This document shows, piece after piece, positions 1-9,469 of a stretch of DNA of 64,000 bases. Below the pieces are notes generated by a model, which was not told the origin of the DNA, ran no database searches, and saw only the letters and a program-made list of their open reading frames with translations. The first letter of the stretch is position 1; the number at the start of each line of letters is the position of its first letter. Location: contig CAVVGZ010000007.1 in assembly GCA_963747965.1 (NCBI GenBank), forward strand, positions 124,001 through 188,000. The letters are read 5' to 3'. Made by a program: the position numbers and the translations under genes. Origin of the DNA: CAVVGZ01 sp963747965 (GTDB lineage Bacteria > Chloroflexota > Anaerolineae > Anaerolineales > Anaerolineaceae).

Positions 1-895
1 CAACTGCACCAAAGATCAGGTTCACATCCGGGTGGGCAGTCTCCTTAATGATCGCAGCCGCCTGATTAACTTCATAAAGGGTTAAATTCGAACCACCAGT
101 GACATTGAACAGGATTCCGCGGGCGCCGTCAATCGTTATGTCAAGGAGCTGGCTGGAAATTGCCATTTCTGCAGCTAACCGGGAGCGATCTTCACCCGAA
201 GCGACTCCGACAGCCATCAATGCCGCGCCACCCTCGGACATGATTGTCCGCACGTCAGCGAAATCCAGGTTAATTAATCCTGGAACGGTAATTAATTCAG
301 AAATTCCCTGGATGCCCTGGCGTAAAACATCATCTGCTACATGGAAAGCTTCCTGGAGGCTGGAACGTTTATCCACTATCTGGAGCAGCCTGTCATTGGG
401 GATTACAATCAAGGTGTCTGCCTGTTCCTTTAATTTTGCAATACCATTTTCAGCGCTCATCATACGGCGAGAGCCTTCAAAGGTAAACGGACGGGTGACC
501 ACACCGATCGTCAACGCCCCACTTTCTTTTGCAATCTGGGCGACTATCGGTGCAGCTCCAGTTCCTGTCCCTCCCCCGAGACCTGCTGTCACAAAAACCA
601 TGTCGCTGCCTTTCAAAACTTCGTAAAGCTCCTCCGAAGATTCTTCTGCAGCTTTTTGACCAACTTCTGGATTTCCACCTGCTCCCAACCCGCGAGTGCT
701 TTTTTCTCCAATTCTGACGCGAGTGGGAGACTTGGAAAGCAGCAAGGCTTGAGCATCTGTATTAATTGTTATGAACTCGATACCCTGCAATCCTTCATTG
801 ATCATCCGATTGACGGCATTACAGCCGCCACCGCCGACACCGACGACTTTGATACGTGCAAATGATTCTGACTGGGGTTGAAATGGTTTTTCCAT
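1..895 (-). CDS. ftsZ: Cell division GTPase FtsZ (C-terminus cut by window edge)
   Basis: This is the tubulin-like GTPase that polymerises into the Z-ring and recruits the divisome. About 298 N-terminal residues are visible and the frame stays open to base 2. It starts at an ATG (893-895) with an AGAGGAGA ribosome site about nine bases upstream. The N-terminus has the nucleotide-binding VVGVGGGGCNAVNRM stretch, and the tubulin signature GGGTGTGAAP is encoded near 550-583. The last visible residues (NLIFGAV) match the family's GTPase domain; the C-terminal FtsA-binding tail is missing only because the window ends. It lies 57 bases after ftsA and is the last visible dcw gene. Confidence 0.97.
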   Translation of the reverse strand, partial: MEKPFQPQSESFARIKVVGVGGGGCNAVNRMINEGLQGIEFITINTDAQALLLSKSPTRVRIGEKSTRGLGAGGNPEVGQKAAEESSEELYEVLKGSDMVFVTAGLGGGTGTGAAPIVAQIAKESGALTIGVVTRPFTFEGSRRMMSAENGIAKLKEQADTLIVIPNDRLLQIVDKRSSLQEAFHVADDVLRQGIQGISELITVPGLINLDFADVRTIMSEGGAALMAVGVASGEDRSRLAAEMAISSQLLDITIDGARGILFNVTGGSNLTLYEVNQAAAIIKETAHPDVNLIFGAV

Positions 896-952
896 GATAC
901 TAAAATCTCCTCTGCATTTGATTTTCTTGGTTTTAATAATAATTTTGAAGAA

Positions 953-2182
953 TTATGGCAAAAATCGACGAATAAATGATTTAATATTTTCCCAGAATGC
1001 AACTTTGTCGATGGATTTTTTGGTTTTTGGGGTTACGGTATCCCGCATTAATAATGCCCACGAGAGCAGCCCGACACTTGTCGAATAGGCTGGTGAATGA
1101 AGCTGGTCAACCAATCCGATCATATTTTCAGGTTGAGCCACACGGACCGGAAGACCAAGGACTTCACCGGCAAGTTTACGAATTTTTGGCAACCTACTTG
1201 TCCCACCGGTAAGTACCATGCCGGCAGGGAGCAATCCATCATAACCAGAGCGTTTAATTTCCTGAAGGACAAGCGAAAAAATTTCTTCAACCCTGGCATC
1301 GATGATATGAGCAAGGTCCTTGCGGTTCACAACGACAGGCTCATCCAGACCAAAAGAACGAATCGTGAATGTTTCATCTGACCCGATTTCTGTTTCCATG
1401 GCACTGCCATATTCGATTTTTATTTCCTCCGCTTGAGAGAAAGGCACCCTTAAACCATGCGCTATGTCATTCGTGATGTGATTCCCACCAACATCTAATA
1501 CCATCGTATGCCAGACGTCATTATCAATATAAATGGCCATATCGGTTGTTCCCCCTCCGATATCGCAAACAACTGAGCCCATCTGGCGTTCGGTCTCATT
1601 AAGAACCGCTTCACCCGAGGCAAGAGGATTGAGGACAAATTGAGATACCTGAATTCCAGCATTTTCTACACATTCGCGAATATTTGCTACAGTTGCCTTG
1701 GCAGCCGTGATAACATGCGCTTCCACTTCCAGACGGTACCCATGCATCCCGACGGGCATACGGATACCCTCCTGCCCATCTACGACAAAACCCCGCTGGA
1801 TGATATGGATGATCTCACGGTTATGCGGGATAGCGACTGCCTGTGCGGCTTCAAGTGCCCTCTCGATATCATCATGGTCAATGACTTGCCCGCTGATCCC
1901 AACAACTCCACGGCTGTTTACCGAGGCAACATGGGATCCAGCCAGACTAACCAGGGCAGAGGTTATCTCCAACCCGGAGGTTCTCTGGGCTTTCTCTACA
2001 GATCTCAAGATGGATGTCGTGGCAGCCTTAAGATCGACAATATTACCTTTGCGGATTCCTGCTGAAGGCTCGATGCCAACACCTAGAATTCTCTGGCTGC
2101 GCTCTCCCTCCAATCTCGCAATCAAAGTGCAAATTTTTGTGGTCCCAATGTCGATCCCAACTACGATTGGTTCATCCATCAT
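953..2182 (-). CDS. ftsA: Cell division protein FtsA
   Basis: Actin-like ATPase that tethers FtsZ filaments to the inner face of the membrane. The 409-residue protein opens with the phosphate-1 loop VGIDIGTTKI, has the second phosphate loop CDIGGGTTDMAIY near residue 210 and the adenosine motif VLTGGTSRLP near 325. The last 15 residues (FWENIKSFIRRFLP) form the expected amphipathic membrane-targeting helix. The first two codons are both ATG and either could be used; no strong ribosome site is seen. It lies directly behind ftsQ (5-base gap) and before ftsZ, the classic ftsQ-ftsA-ftsZ order. Confidence 0.96.
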   Translation of the reverse strand: MMDEPIVVGIDIGTTKICTLIARLEGERSQRILGVGIEPSAGIRKGNIVDLKAATTSILRSVEKAQRTSGLEITSALVSLAGSHVASVNSRGVVGISGQVIDHDDIERALEAAQAVAIPHNREIIHIIQRGFVVDGQEGIRMPVGMHGYRLEVEAHVITAAKATVANIRECVENAGIQVSQFVLNPLASGEAVLNETERQMGSVVCDIGGGTTDMAIYIDNDVWHTMVLDVGGNHITNDIAHGLRVPFSQAEEIKIEYGSAMETEIGSDETFTIRSFGLDEPVVVNRKDLAHIIDARVEEIFSLVLQEIKRSGYDGLLPAGMVLTGGTSRLPKIRKLAGEVLGLPVRVAQPENMIGLVDQLHSPAYSTSVGLLSWALLMRDTVTPKTKKSIDKVAFWENIKSFIRRFLP

Positions 2183-2187
2183 AATAA

Positions 2188-3189
2188 TTAATCCGTTCGA
2201 TAAAATGGCGCATGAAGATGTGCTACGCTGATCATGCTGGGTTGGACGCCTTTATTTTTTAGATAGGCTTCAATTTGCGAATACATATTCAATTTTGCTT
2301 CGATATCATCCATGGAAATGCCAATAAATACTTTCATCCCATTTTCATTAATCCAGCCGAGACCATTCCGGGGGTTATAGGCAATCGTTTCTACATCCGG
2401 AAATGCCGCTTTTAGCTTTACTGCGGCTTCGAAAATATTTGCATCGATCTGTTTTCCAATATAGCTTGCCCCATTTCTGTCCTCTTTGACCAGAGATCCA
2501 ATCTGATCAGAATGTGTAATCATCAATGGCGGGGGCTCCTCAGATTCGATGGTAAAAATGAGATCAGCTTCCCCACGGGGCGGGAATATTGAACCAAAGG
2601 CATCAATCCAAAGGACATCCTCGTTATTTCTCCAGGCGAACAATGGATCCTTTTCTTCAATATGGATGGCAACCTGGGCCGGCATGTCAATTTCAACTGA
2701 GACGCCGGTCAATTCCGGGTACGCTTCCGCAAGCTGTTCCTCAATAGCACCTGGATTTATGAAGAAGATTGGTTGATCATTTACCTCAGAAATTGATTCG
2801 ATATCAACGGGACTAATGCGATCTGCACCTGAGATTACTGCTTCGGAAACCCGGAATTCCGGTAAGGTGACCATACCGTAGATTAATGCACCCATTAATA
2901 GGAATAGAGGGGTCGATAAAACCCTCCATCCGAGATGGATTACCGGGATTGCCGGTAAGAGCATTTCCACCCCGTTGCCGAGGGTCAATGTATATTTTTT
3001 CCTGAGCCGGTTATTTGTACGCTTGATTACAGGAATACCGATAGTATCACTCCGTATTGTGACACCGGGAGTATTCGTTGACAGTCTTTTCCGGTTTTTA
3101 TAAGCTTTTAATTTATCGCGGCTTTCCTGTGAACGTCTTTGACGTACCCGGTTGGATCGCGGCAAATCCGGTAGCCCTATCGATCTCAA
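2188..3189 (-). CDS. ftsQ: Cell division protein FtsQ/DivIB
   Basis: Bitopic divisome protein linking early and late division components. A long basic cytoplasmic N-terminus (about 88 residues, rich in R and K) precedes one membrane segment (about 92-110), then a POTRA domain starting near FRVSEAVISGADRIS, then the FtsQ beta domain. The start is a TTG at 3189 that overlaps the ddl stop by four bases (TTGA), with GGGAGGA five bases upstream, which supports this unusual start codon and translational coupling. The length of 333 residues is within the family range. Confidence 0.9.
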   Translation of the reverse strand: MRSIGLPDLPRSNRVRQRRSQESRDKLKAYKNRKRLSTNTPGVTIRSDTIGIPVIKRTNNRLRKKYTLTLGNGVEMLLPAIPVIHLGWRVLSTPLFLLMGALIYGMVTLPEFRVSEAVISGADRISPVDIESISEVNDQPIFFINPGAIEEQLAEAYPELTGVSVEIDMPAQVAIHIEEKDPLFAWRNNEDVLWIDAFGSIFPPRGEADLIFTIESEEPPPLMITHSDQIGSLVKEDRNGASYIGKQIDANIFEAAVKLKAAFPDVETIAYNPRNGLGWINENGMKVFIGISMDDIEAKLNMYSQIEAYLKNKGVQPSMISVAHLHAPFYRTD

Positions 3190-4311
3190 GGATTCCTCCC
3201 ATAGCTTCTTATTGTTCTATCCCGCTCTGCTTTTCTCTCAATCGCCAGGTCAATAAGGGAGTTGATCACGCTGGCGTATGAGATGCCTGCATATCCCCAA
3301 AGTTTTGGATACATACTGATATTGGTAAATCCCGGAATAGTATTGATTTCATTGACATAGAATTTTCCTGTATCCTTATCGAGGAGGAAATCCACCCTGG
3401 CCAAGCCCGCACAATCAATTGCCTTATAAACCTTAATCGCCAAATTCTGTAAAGTGATGCTGATCCTCTAAAGATATTTCCGCCGGGATTATCAGGGCAG
3501 TTTTGTCATCCACATATTTAGCAAAATAGGAATAGAATTCCTCAACAGGCCGGATTTCTCCTGCAATAGATGCCCGGGGATTTTCGTTCCCAAGAACACT
3601 TACCTCAATGTCCCTGCCATTGATGCCCTGCTCGACTAAAATACGCCGGTCGTATGAGGCGGCGTCCATTAATCCCTCCAGGAGGTCGCCCCGACTGTGG
3701 CATTTGCTGATTCCGACAGATGATCCGAGATTGGCAGGCTTTGTAAATATTGGGTAAGCCAGTTTCTCTTCGATCTTTGTTATGATATTTTCTGCATTTT
3801 GTTCCAGTTCTTTCCTGGTAATAATCAGGAAATCGAGAACAGGTATCTGGTTAGCAGACATGACATACTTGAACAATCCCTTATCCATCCCAACGGACGA
3901 GCCAAGCACTCCCGCCCCTACATATGCGATGTCTGCCATTTCAAGTAAACCCTGAAGGGTTCCGTCTTCTCCATACGTACCGTGGAGAACCGGAAAAACC
4001 ACATCGAGAATTCTGGGTTCCACCAAAGTGGATTGGTTATTGATAGTTTCAATCCTGTATAAGACAGCATTTCCTGGTTCTGGTATCAAAACAACCGGGG
4101 TCAAGCCGCTTATATCCCCGCTGGCCAGTTTGGAGTGGACATTATCTCCGGAATACCATTTCCCATCACGGGAAATTCCTATCAAGGTAATGTCATATTT
4201 TTGCCGGTCGACTACTTCCAGAACTGATTTTGCAGACAATAAGGAGACTTCGTGCTCCCCGGATCTGCCGCCAAATATCAAACCAAGATTGATTTTCTTA
4301 TCAAGCTGCAT
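3186..4311 (-). CDS. ddl: D-alanine--D-alanine ligase, interrupted by a +1 frameshift
   Basis: ATP-grasp enzyme that joins two D-alanines for the MurF step. Read from ATG 4311 (GGAGAT four bases upstream, overlapping the end of murB by 11 bases), the first part has LIFGGRSGEHEVSLLSA, the HGTYGEDGTLQGLLE loop and the ATP-grasp KPANLGSSVGISK segment. The frame then runs into a stop near 3433. The C-terminal part (AGLARVDFLLD, VNEINTIPGFTNISMYPKLW) continues in the next frame to 3186. Dropping one T from the TTT run at 3451-3453 restores one continuous protein of about 374 residues. The catalytic C-terminus is intact, so this looks like a sequence error rather than decay. Confidence 0.9.
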
Positions 4312-5269
4312 TGCTATCTCCAAGTTTGTTAAAATTGACGATGTCACCATCCCAATCCCCAACTAATTCAACTTCCAGCTCAAGCTGAACGCCGAATTTC
4401 CTGGCAACGGTTTCCTTTGTTAAATCTATCAAGGCTTTCATGTCCATTGCGGTGGCGTCTAAGTGGTTAATAAAGAAGTTGGCATGCACCTGGCTGATTT
4501 CAGCCCCTCCGATTCTTGTACCCTTTAACCCTGCAGCTTCTATTAGACGGCCTGCATGATCTCCCGGTGGATTCTTAAACGTTGAACCCATGCTCGCACC
4601 GGGGGGCTGCGATTTTTTTCTTCTGGTTAATAATTCATCCATTTTCGCCTGCACCTGTTCCTTGCTGGATGATCCCAGCTTTAACGATGCGGAAAGGATC
4701 ACCGCCATGCCGGGATTTCTTTTAAGCACACTGGTGCGATAGCCATACAGCATCTGGTCGTTTGACCATTGCTGTAATCCATTTTCACGGTGCAAGATTT
4801 CTGCCATAACCAGATCTTTATGAATATCCGAACCGAATGCTCCGGCATTGCCGTAGACTGCCCCACCCAATGTGCCCGGGATTGTTGATGCCCATTCCAA
4901 ACCTGAATAGCCATCCAGGCCAACCCGTCGGGCAAGGTTCGAAAAATTCACCCCTGATTCTGCCCGAACAACAATCGGTTCCTCGTGTTTTTGAATTTCA
5001 AACGCCTTTGCCTGATTTGACAGGATAACCCCCCGGAAACCCTTATCACTGACGACAATATTCGATCCGCTGCCGATTACACGGAATACCTCTTCATTTT
5101 CCCAGAGAATACTGGCTGCCTGGATTAATTCATCCCGTGTTTTGATGATTATTAATGCTTCAGCTGGACCTCCGATTCTGGAGGTGCTGAATCGAGACAA
5201 AAAGACATCCCGCTGCAAACGTTCCCCAAATATGGTTTCAAGACGATTGAGGGTATCAGATGATTTCAT
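4301..5269 (-). CDS. murB: UDP-N-acetylmuramate dehydrogenase MurB
   Basis: FAD-dependent reductase that makes UDP-MurNAc from the enolpyruvyl intermediate. The open frame extends upstream to 5497, but the ATG at 5269 is preferred: GGAGGGA lies just upstream and the product then has 322 residues, the normal family length. FAD-binding motifs include VIGSGSNIVVSDKGFRG and IPGTLGGAVYGNAGAFG. The YGYRTSVLK loop and the catalytic-serine motif MGSTFKNP with a C-terminal GLKGTRIGGAEIS are present. It overlaps murC by 14 bases and ddl by 11, so translation is probably coupled. Confidence 0.95.
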   Translation of the reverse strand: MKSSDTLNRLETIFGERLQRDVFLSRFSTSRIGGPAEALIIIKTRDELIQAASILWENEEVFRVIGSGSNIVVSDKGFRGVILSNQAKAFEIQKHEEPIVVRAESGVNFSNLARRVGLDGYSGLEWASTIPGTLGGAVYGNAGAFGSDIHKDLVMAEILHRENGLQQWSNDQMLYGYRTSVLKRNPGMAVILSASLKLGSSSKEQVQAKMDELLTRRKKSQPPGASMGSTFKNPPGDHAGRLIEAAGLKGTRIGGAEISQVHANFFINHLDATAMDMKALIDLTKETVARKFGVQLELEVELVGDWDGDIVNFNKLGDSNAA

Positions 5270-6660
5270 CAAATCCCTCCTGTAGCATAGATTGCAGGGA
5301 ATCAAGAACCATTCCGCAGATTTGATCGGCATCCCCGGCAGAAAGGATAATAAGAATGTCGTTTGGCTGCAGCTGGTTTGCAAGGTAGTTTGATATCTCG
5401 GTCTGACCTGACATGTGTCTTGCATCCGAATGATGCATGCATTCCAAAAATTCCTGATAAGGGAATTCTTGAACGGATTCACGGGCAGGATAAACATCCA
5501 TCACAATTACCTTATCGGCTTTAGTGAAGGCTTGAGTAAATTCGTTGTACAACAATCTGGTCCTTGAGTAAGTGTGAGGCTGCCATACTGCCCATATCCT
5601 TGCATTTGGGAAACGGTCATGGGCTGCATCAAGGGTGGCTTTGATTTCAGTTGGGTGATGGGCATAATCATTTATTAGTACTATGCCATTTACCTCACCT
5701 TGAATCTCAAATCTCCGGCCGCTACCGCTGAACGAACTCAGTGCAAATGCTGCCTTTTCAATGTCAAGCCCCAGCTGGTTAATCAAAGCCATTGCTGCGG
5801 CGGCATTGGCAATATTATGCCTTCCCGGGATATTGAGGGTTATGGAACAAAATGCTTGTTCTTCCGGGGTGATTTTTGGAAATGCCAGGGTAAACCTGGA
5901 TCCACCAGAGGAGATTCTCTCTACCTGTTCTATCCGGTAATCTGCTTCAGGGGAAAAACCATAGGTGATAATACGAATTTCTTCGGACAACGATCTGGCG
6001 AGATTAATGGATCCGGGATCATCCAGGCAGAGAATTACACAACCATCCTCTTTTACCTGGCTTACAAATTGAATAAAGGCATTCTGGTAATCCTCTATGG
6101 TTGGATAACAGTCTGGATGATCGTGCTCTATATTGGTAATGATGATGTGGGAAGGCTGTAAACCAAGAAACATCCGATCGTATTCATCCGCTTCGATGAC
6201 AAATAAATTTCCGTCACCGGCATGCGCATTGCCTTGCAGATTTTTTGAGGTACCCCCGATAATATAGGATGGATCCAAACCCAGGGTGAACATTGTCCAT
6301 GCAACCATGGCAGTAGTCGTGGTTTTTCCGTGTGTACCAGCAACTGCGATTGTTTGATAAGGATCTAATAATTTATGCATGAAATCCGAGCGTTTCAAAA
6401 CAGGGATATTTAGCGCCCTGGCGGCGGTCACTTCGGGGTTGTCATCCTGGATTGCAGATGATCTAACAATTAATTCAGCGCCAACAATATTGCTGGAATC
6501 ATGGCCGATCTTTATACGATACACCCAGGTCACCCAATTCTTGTGTGGATTGTGAAGCGGCTTTATCAGATCCGGAGACCTGGTAGCCCTTCTCGACCAG
6601 AATCCGGGCAATTGCCGAGAGACCAGTACCTCCGATACCGATTAAGTGGATGTGTTCCAT
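5256..6660 (-). CDS. murC: UDP-N-acetylmuramate--L-alanine ligase MurC, interrupted by a +1 frameshift
   Basis: Adds L-alanine to UDP-MurNAc. The N-terminal piece starts at ATG 6660 (sharing one base with the stop of the preceding gene) with HLIGIGGTGLSAIARILVEK, then stops after GDLGVSYKDRP. The remainder (IGHDSSNIVGAELIVRSSAIQ, the Walker-like VAGTHGKTTTT and the Mur C-terminal domain ending GFDEII) is in the neighbouring frame. Removing one A from the AAA run at 6511-6513 (read on the minus strand) joins them into VSYKIGHDSSN, exactly as in intact MurC. All functional motifs are present, so a sequencing indel is the likeliest cause. Confidence 0.92.
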
Positions 6661-7199
6661 TATATAAATACCACCAACACGAGAATGAATGCGATTGCAA
6701 CAGCAAAATATATGACAGGGTGCCCCAACCATGCGGGTGGCATATACGGCATCATCATTTCAGTGACTGTTCCAATTTCAGTACCCGGAACGGGTGGGAT
6801 GATTAATCCAAGAGGGTAGTTAGACTGGTTCAGGAAATACCAGACTGTACCCCAAATCAGGTAACCGTTTAAAGCGCCCATTAAAAATCCTAATAACATA
6901 TCCTGGAACCGTTCTTTTACAAAACGATTAGACTCTGCAAGACGCGGAAGATTGGGGGATTGATAACCAAAAATAACCAGCCCGCATAGTATTGCGATGC
7001 GCATCCAGAAAAGAGCCTCTGCAGAATAAGCAGATAGAACATCTCGTATAACCGGTACAAATGCTTCTAAAACTGTGATGATGAACAAGGATAGCAGTAT
7101 TGAGAAAGTTACCAGGACTTCCTTAGCCCACCCTCTCATTGAACCAATGACGGCGAACATCAAGATAAACATATAGAAAAGAACATCCAGGCTAACCAC
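6660..7199 (-). CDS. CvpA-family membrane protein inside the dcw cluster
   Basis: A 179-residue integral membrane protein with about four hydrophobic segments. The N-terminal stretch FAVIGSMRGWAKEVLVTF resembles the start of CvpA (colicin V production) proteins, whose exact role is poorly defined but is linked to envelope homeostasis. It starts at GTG 7199, with a GGGGG ribosome site seven bases upstream, and overlaps the end of murG by eight bases. Its TAA shares one base with the murC ATG (TAATG). The tight coupling to murG and murC suggests a role in cell-wall synthesis (inference). Family assignment is by eye and moderately sure. Confidence 0.68.
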   Translation of the reverse strand: MVSLDVLFYMFILMFAVIGSMRGWAKEVLVTFSILLSLFIITVLEAFVPVIRDVLSAYSAEALFWMRIAILCGLVIFGYQSPNLPRLAESNRFVKERFQDMLLGFLMGALNGYLIWGTVWYFLNQSNYPLGLIIPPVPGTEIGTVTEMMMPYMPPAWLGHPVIYFAVAIAFILVLVVFI

Positions 7200-8304
7200 G
7201 GTTTACCCCCATCCGGGAACTTGAGGTTAAAGAAGACTCCCTGATCAACTGTCCAATTTTCCTGGCAGCATCCTGGATTCCCAATTCAACCATGGCGTTT
7301 TTCATTTTATGCAGCTTTTCAGGATCGCTTAATAATGTTTGAATGGTTGGAAGCAGTACTTTGTTAATGTCCTCATCCCGAATGACGATAGCTGCATTGT
7401 GATTTTCAAGATACTCCGCATTTTGGATCTGATACCGCCATGCATACGGATAAGGTACCAGTACTGCCGGGATTCCGAACAGGGGATATTCTCCAAGGGT
7501 GGAAGCGCCTGCCCTGGAAATCACCATATCTGCTGCCGCAAGAGCTGCACCCATCTCATGCAAGTATTCAAACGGATGATAATAACTTCTAAGATTTGCA
7601 GGTAACGCTGTGTATGCATTTTGAACCTGTTCCCAGTCCAGTTTTCCACTTATATGAATTACCTGAGCATGTTCTAGAAGGTCCCCGAGGATATTTAGAA
7701 CTGCCATGTTAATCGAATGCGCACCACGACTGCCGCCAAACACCAACACTACAGGCATATTTGGATCCAACCCTAACCAATCCAAAGCTTTTCCTTTAGA
7801 CCACTCGAATAAATCGGTACGGACGGGATAACCAGTTACACGAATTGGTTTCCCTGAAGGCAGGTACTTTTTGCTTTCTTCTACCGTAACAGCAATAGTG
7901 TCTGCAAGTCGAGCCAGCACCTTTAATGCCAGTCCGGGTTCAATATCAGGAACAAATACAATTTTTGGTACTTTTTGTGCGGCAAATGCCATTGGAATTG
8001 CCACGAAACCGCCTGTAAAAAAGATACCCTCAGGATGAAATTCGGAGAGGATTTTGCGTGATTCAAAGAATCCCTGGAGCAGTTTAAATATATTTTTTGG
8101 GAGCTGGTACCAGGCGATACCATGTACTCCGGCTGCAGGAATTTCCCTGTATGGAATACCGGCACGTTGAATCAGGTTAGCTTCAAGGCCACCCTGACTG
8201 CCAACCCACAAAACCGAATCCATACTACTCCCCAGTTCCTGTAGTACGGCTAGAGCGGGGTACACGCCTCCGCCCGTCCCGCCTGCGCAAATCAACAACC
8301 GCAC
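7192..8304 (-). CDS. murG: UDP-GlcNAc:lipid I N-acetylglucosaminyltransferase MurG
   Basis: Peripheral membrane GT-B glycosyltransferase that converts lipid I to lipid II. The N-terminal glycine-rich loop ICAGGTGGGVYPALAV and the second loop VLVFGGSRGAHSINMAV are clear. The frame is open to 8355, but GTG 8304 is chosen: it places the glycine loop at the normal position and has GGAGG eight bases upstream, giving about 370 residues. The gene then overlaps the basic tail of ftsW by about 80 bases, a long overlap for this operon. Confidence 0.95.
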   Translation of the reverse strand: MRLLICAGGTGGGVYPALAVLQELGSSMDSVLWVGSQGGLEANLIQRAGIPYREIPAAGVHGIAWYQLPKNIFKLLQGFFESRKILSEFHPEGIFFTGGFVAIPMAFAAQKVPKIVFVPDIEPGLALKVLARLADTIAVTVEESKKYLPSGKPIRVTGYPVRTDLFEWSKGKALDWLGLDPNMPVVLVFGGSRGAHSINMAVLNILGDLLEHAQVIHISGKLDWEQVQNAYTALPANLRSYYHPFEYLHEMGAALAAADMVISRAGASTLGEYPLFGIPAVLVPYPYAWRYQIQNAEYLENHNAAIVIRDEDINKVLLPTIQTLLSDPEKLHKMKNAMVELGIQDAARKIGQLIRESSLTSSSRMGVNRG

Positions 8305-9469
8305 TTTGGGTCCTCCGTTCAGATGTTTGAGTAACTTTATAAGATGTTCTGGCAACGCTCATAATGATGCCGATTGCAGCCAGGCTCATAACCATATTAG
8401 AACCACCTGCGCTAACCATCGGCAGCGCATTACCTGCAATAGGCAGGAGATTGATCATCACTGCAATATTTACAAAAGCCTCCAAGCAGATCCACAATGT
8501 CATTCCGGCGCTGAGCAATTTTCCAAGCATGTCCGGGGCTCTTTTGGAGATTATTAATCCCCGCCAAAGAATTACAAGGAATAATGCGATAGTAAAAATG
8601 GATCCAATTAATCCTGTCTCTTCTGAGATAACTGCAAAAACGCTATCTGTCCAAGGTACGGGTAAGCCAGTAAATTTTGTATTACTCTTACCAATACCCA
8701 CACCAAATAAACCTCCGTTCACAACTGCTTCCATAGCTCTCTTTACATGGTAGGATGCATTTTCGGGACTTTGCAGACCCCCCATATAACTTTCAATACG
8801 TGCTGATCCGGTCGGGGTTAGGGTTACAACCCCCCAGCCGAAAAGAATAATAATCAGGAGGATGATAATGATTTGGCGGAGATCGACACCAGCCAGGAAA
8901 AATAGCAGCCCTCCGAGAATAACGATGGTTACTGCTGCACTGATATCTGGTTCCATTAAGATCAGGCTGCCAATCAATGCCAGGATACCTGCTACGGGCA
9001 CTAATCCAAATCCGATATTGTTTAAAAGATCTCCCTTGGCAGCCAGAAAAACAGAAAGGTAAATAATGACAACCAATTTGGCTAGTTCAGATGGCTGAAC
9101 TGATCCACGGAACAGGGTACGGGAAGGTCCAGAGGGATTGTCGTTTATGATGAGGACAACTATTAGCAGTAATAACGTAACAGCCATCATAGGAATTACA
9201 ACCGGGATATATTTTCTGTAGTCAAGGAGGCACAAGAAAGCAGCCACAACTGTGCCAATAATTACCCAGATGATCTGTCTGGAGAGGATAAAACTAACCG
9301 GCTCATCAGACCGCAGAGAGTAATTCCAGCTGGCAGAATATACCATCAACAAACCAAACACAACCAGTACAAACACAGCAACCAGCAATGGTAAATCAAG
9401 ATCCAAAATACTGAATCCGTTTTTGGTATAGTTGGATGGCCTGGTACCCGGTTTTACGTAAGTTTGCAT
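8225..9469 (-). CDS. ftsW: SEDS-family cell division protein FtsW
   Basis: Polytopic septal peptidoglycan polymerase of the SEDS family, partner of FtsI. It has about ten membrane helices, the loop motif RGSVQPSELAKL and a C-terminal PMVSAGGSNMV segment. The loop that normally holds the catalytic aspartate (D297 of E. coli FtsW, in PWxDP) here reads GLQSPENASYH, with serine aligned by eye to the aspartate. A long Arg-rich cytoplasmic tail (about residues 378-416) follows the last helix. Of two in-frame ATGs, 9469 has the better-placed AGGGA. The start overlaps murD. Confidence 0.9.
   Translation of the reverse strand: MQTYVKPGTRPSNYTKNGFSILDLDLPLLVAVFVLVVFGLLMVYSASWNYSLRSDEPVSFILSRQIIWVIIGTVVAAFLCLLDYRKYIPVVIPMMAVTLLLLIVVLIINDNPSGPSRTLFRGSVQPSELAKLVVIIYLSVFLAAKGDLLNNIGFGLVPVAGILALIGSLILMEPDISAAVTIVILGGLLFFLAGVDLRQIIIILLIIILFGWGVVTLTPTGSARIESYMGGLQSPENASYHVKRAMEAVVNGGLFGVGIGKSNTKFTGLPVPWTDSVFAVISEETGLIGSIFTIALFLVILWRGLIISKRAPDMLGKLLSAGMTLWICLEAFVNIAVMINLLPIAGNALPMVSAGGSNMVMSLAAIGIIMSVARTSYKVTQTSERRTQSAVVDLRRRDGRRRVPRSSRTTGTGE

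Noticed and set aside
1640..2231. Long plus-strand open frames opposite ftsA (and similar ones opposite ftsZ, ftsW and ftsK)
   Set aside because: They lie antisense to clearly conserved genes, lack ribosome sites and have no domain features.
3433..6540. Programmed frameshifting as the explanation for ddl and murC
   Set aside because: No classical slippery heptamer plus stimulatory structure was recognised, and six unrelated genes show the same homopolymer signature.
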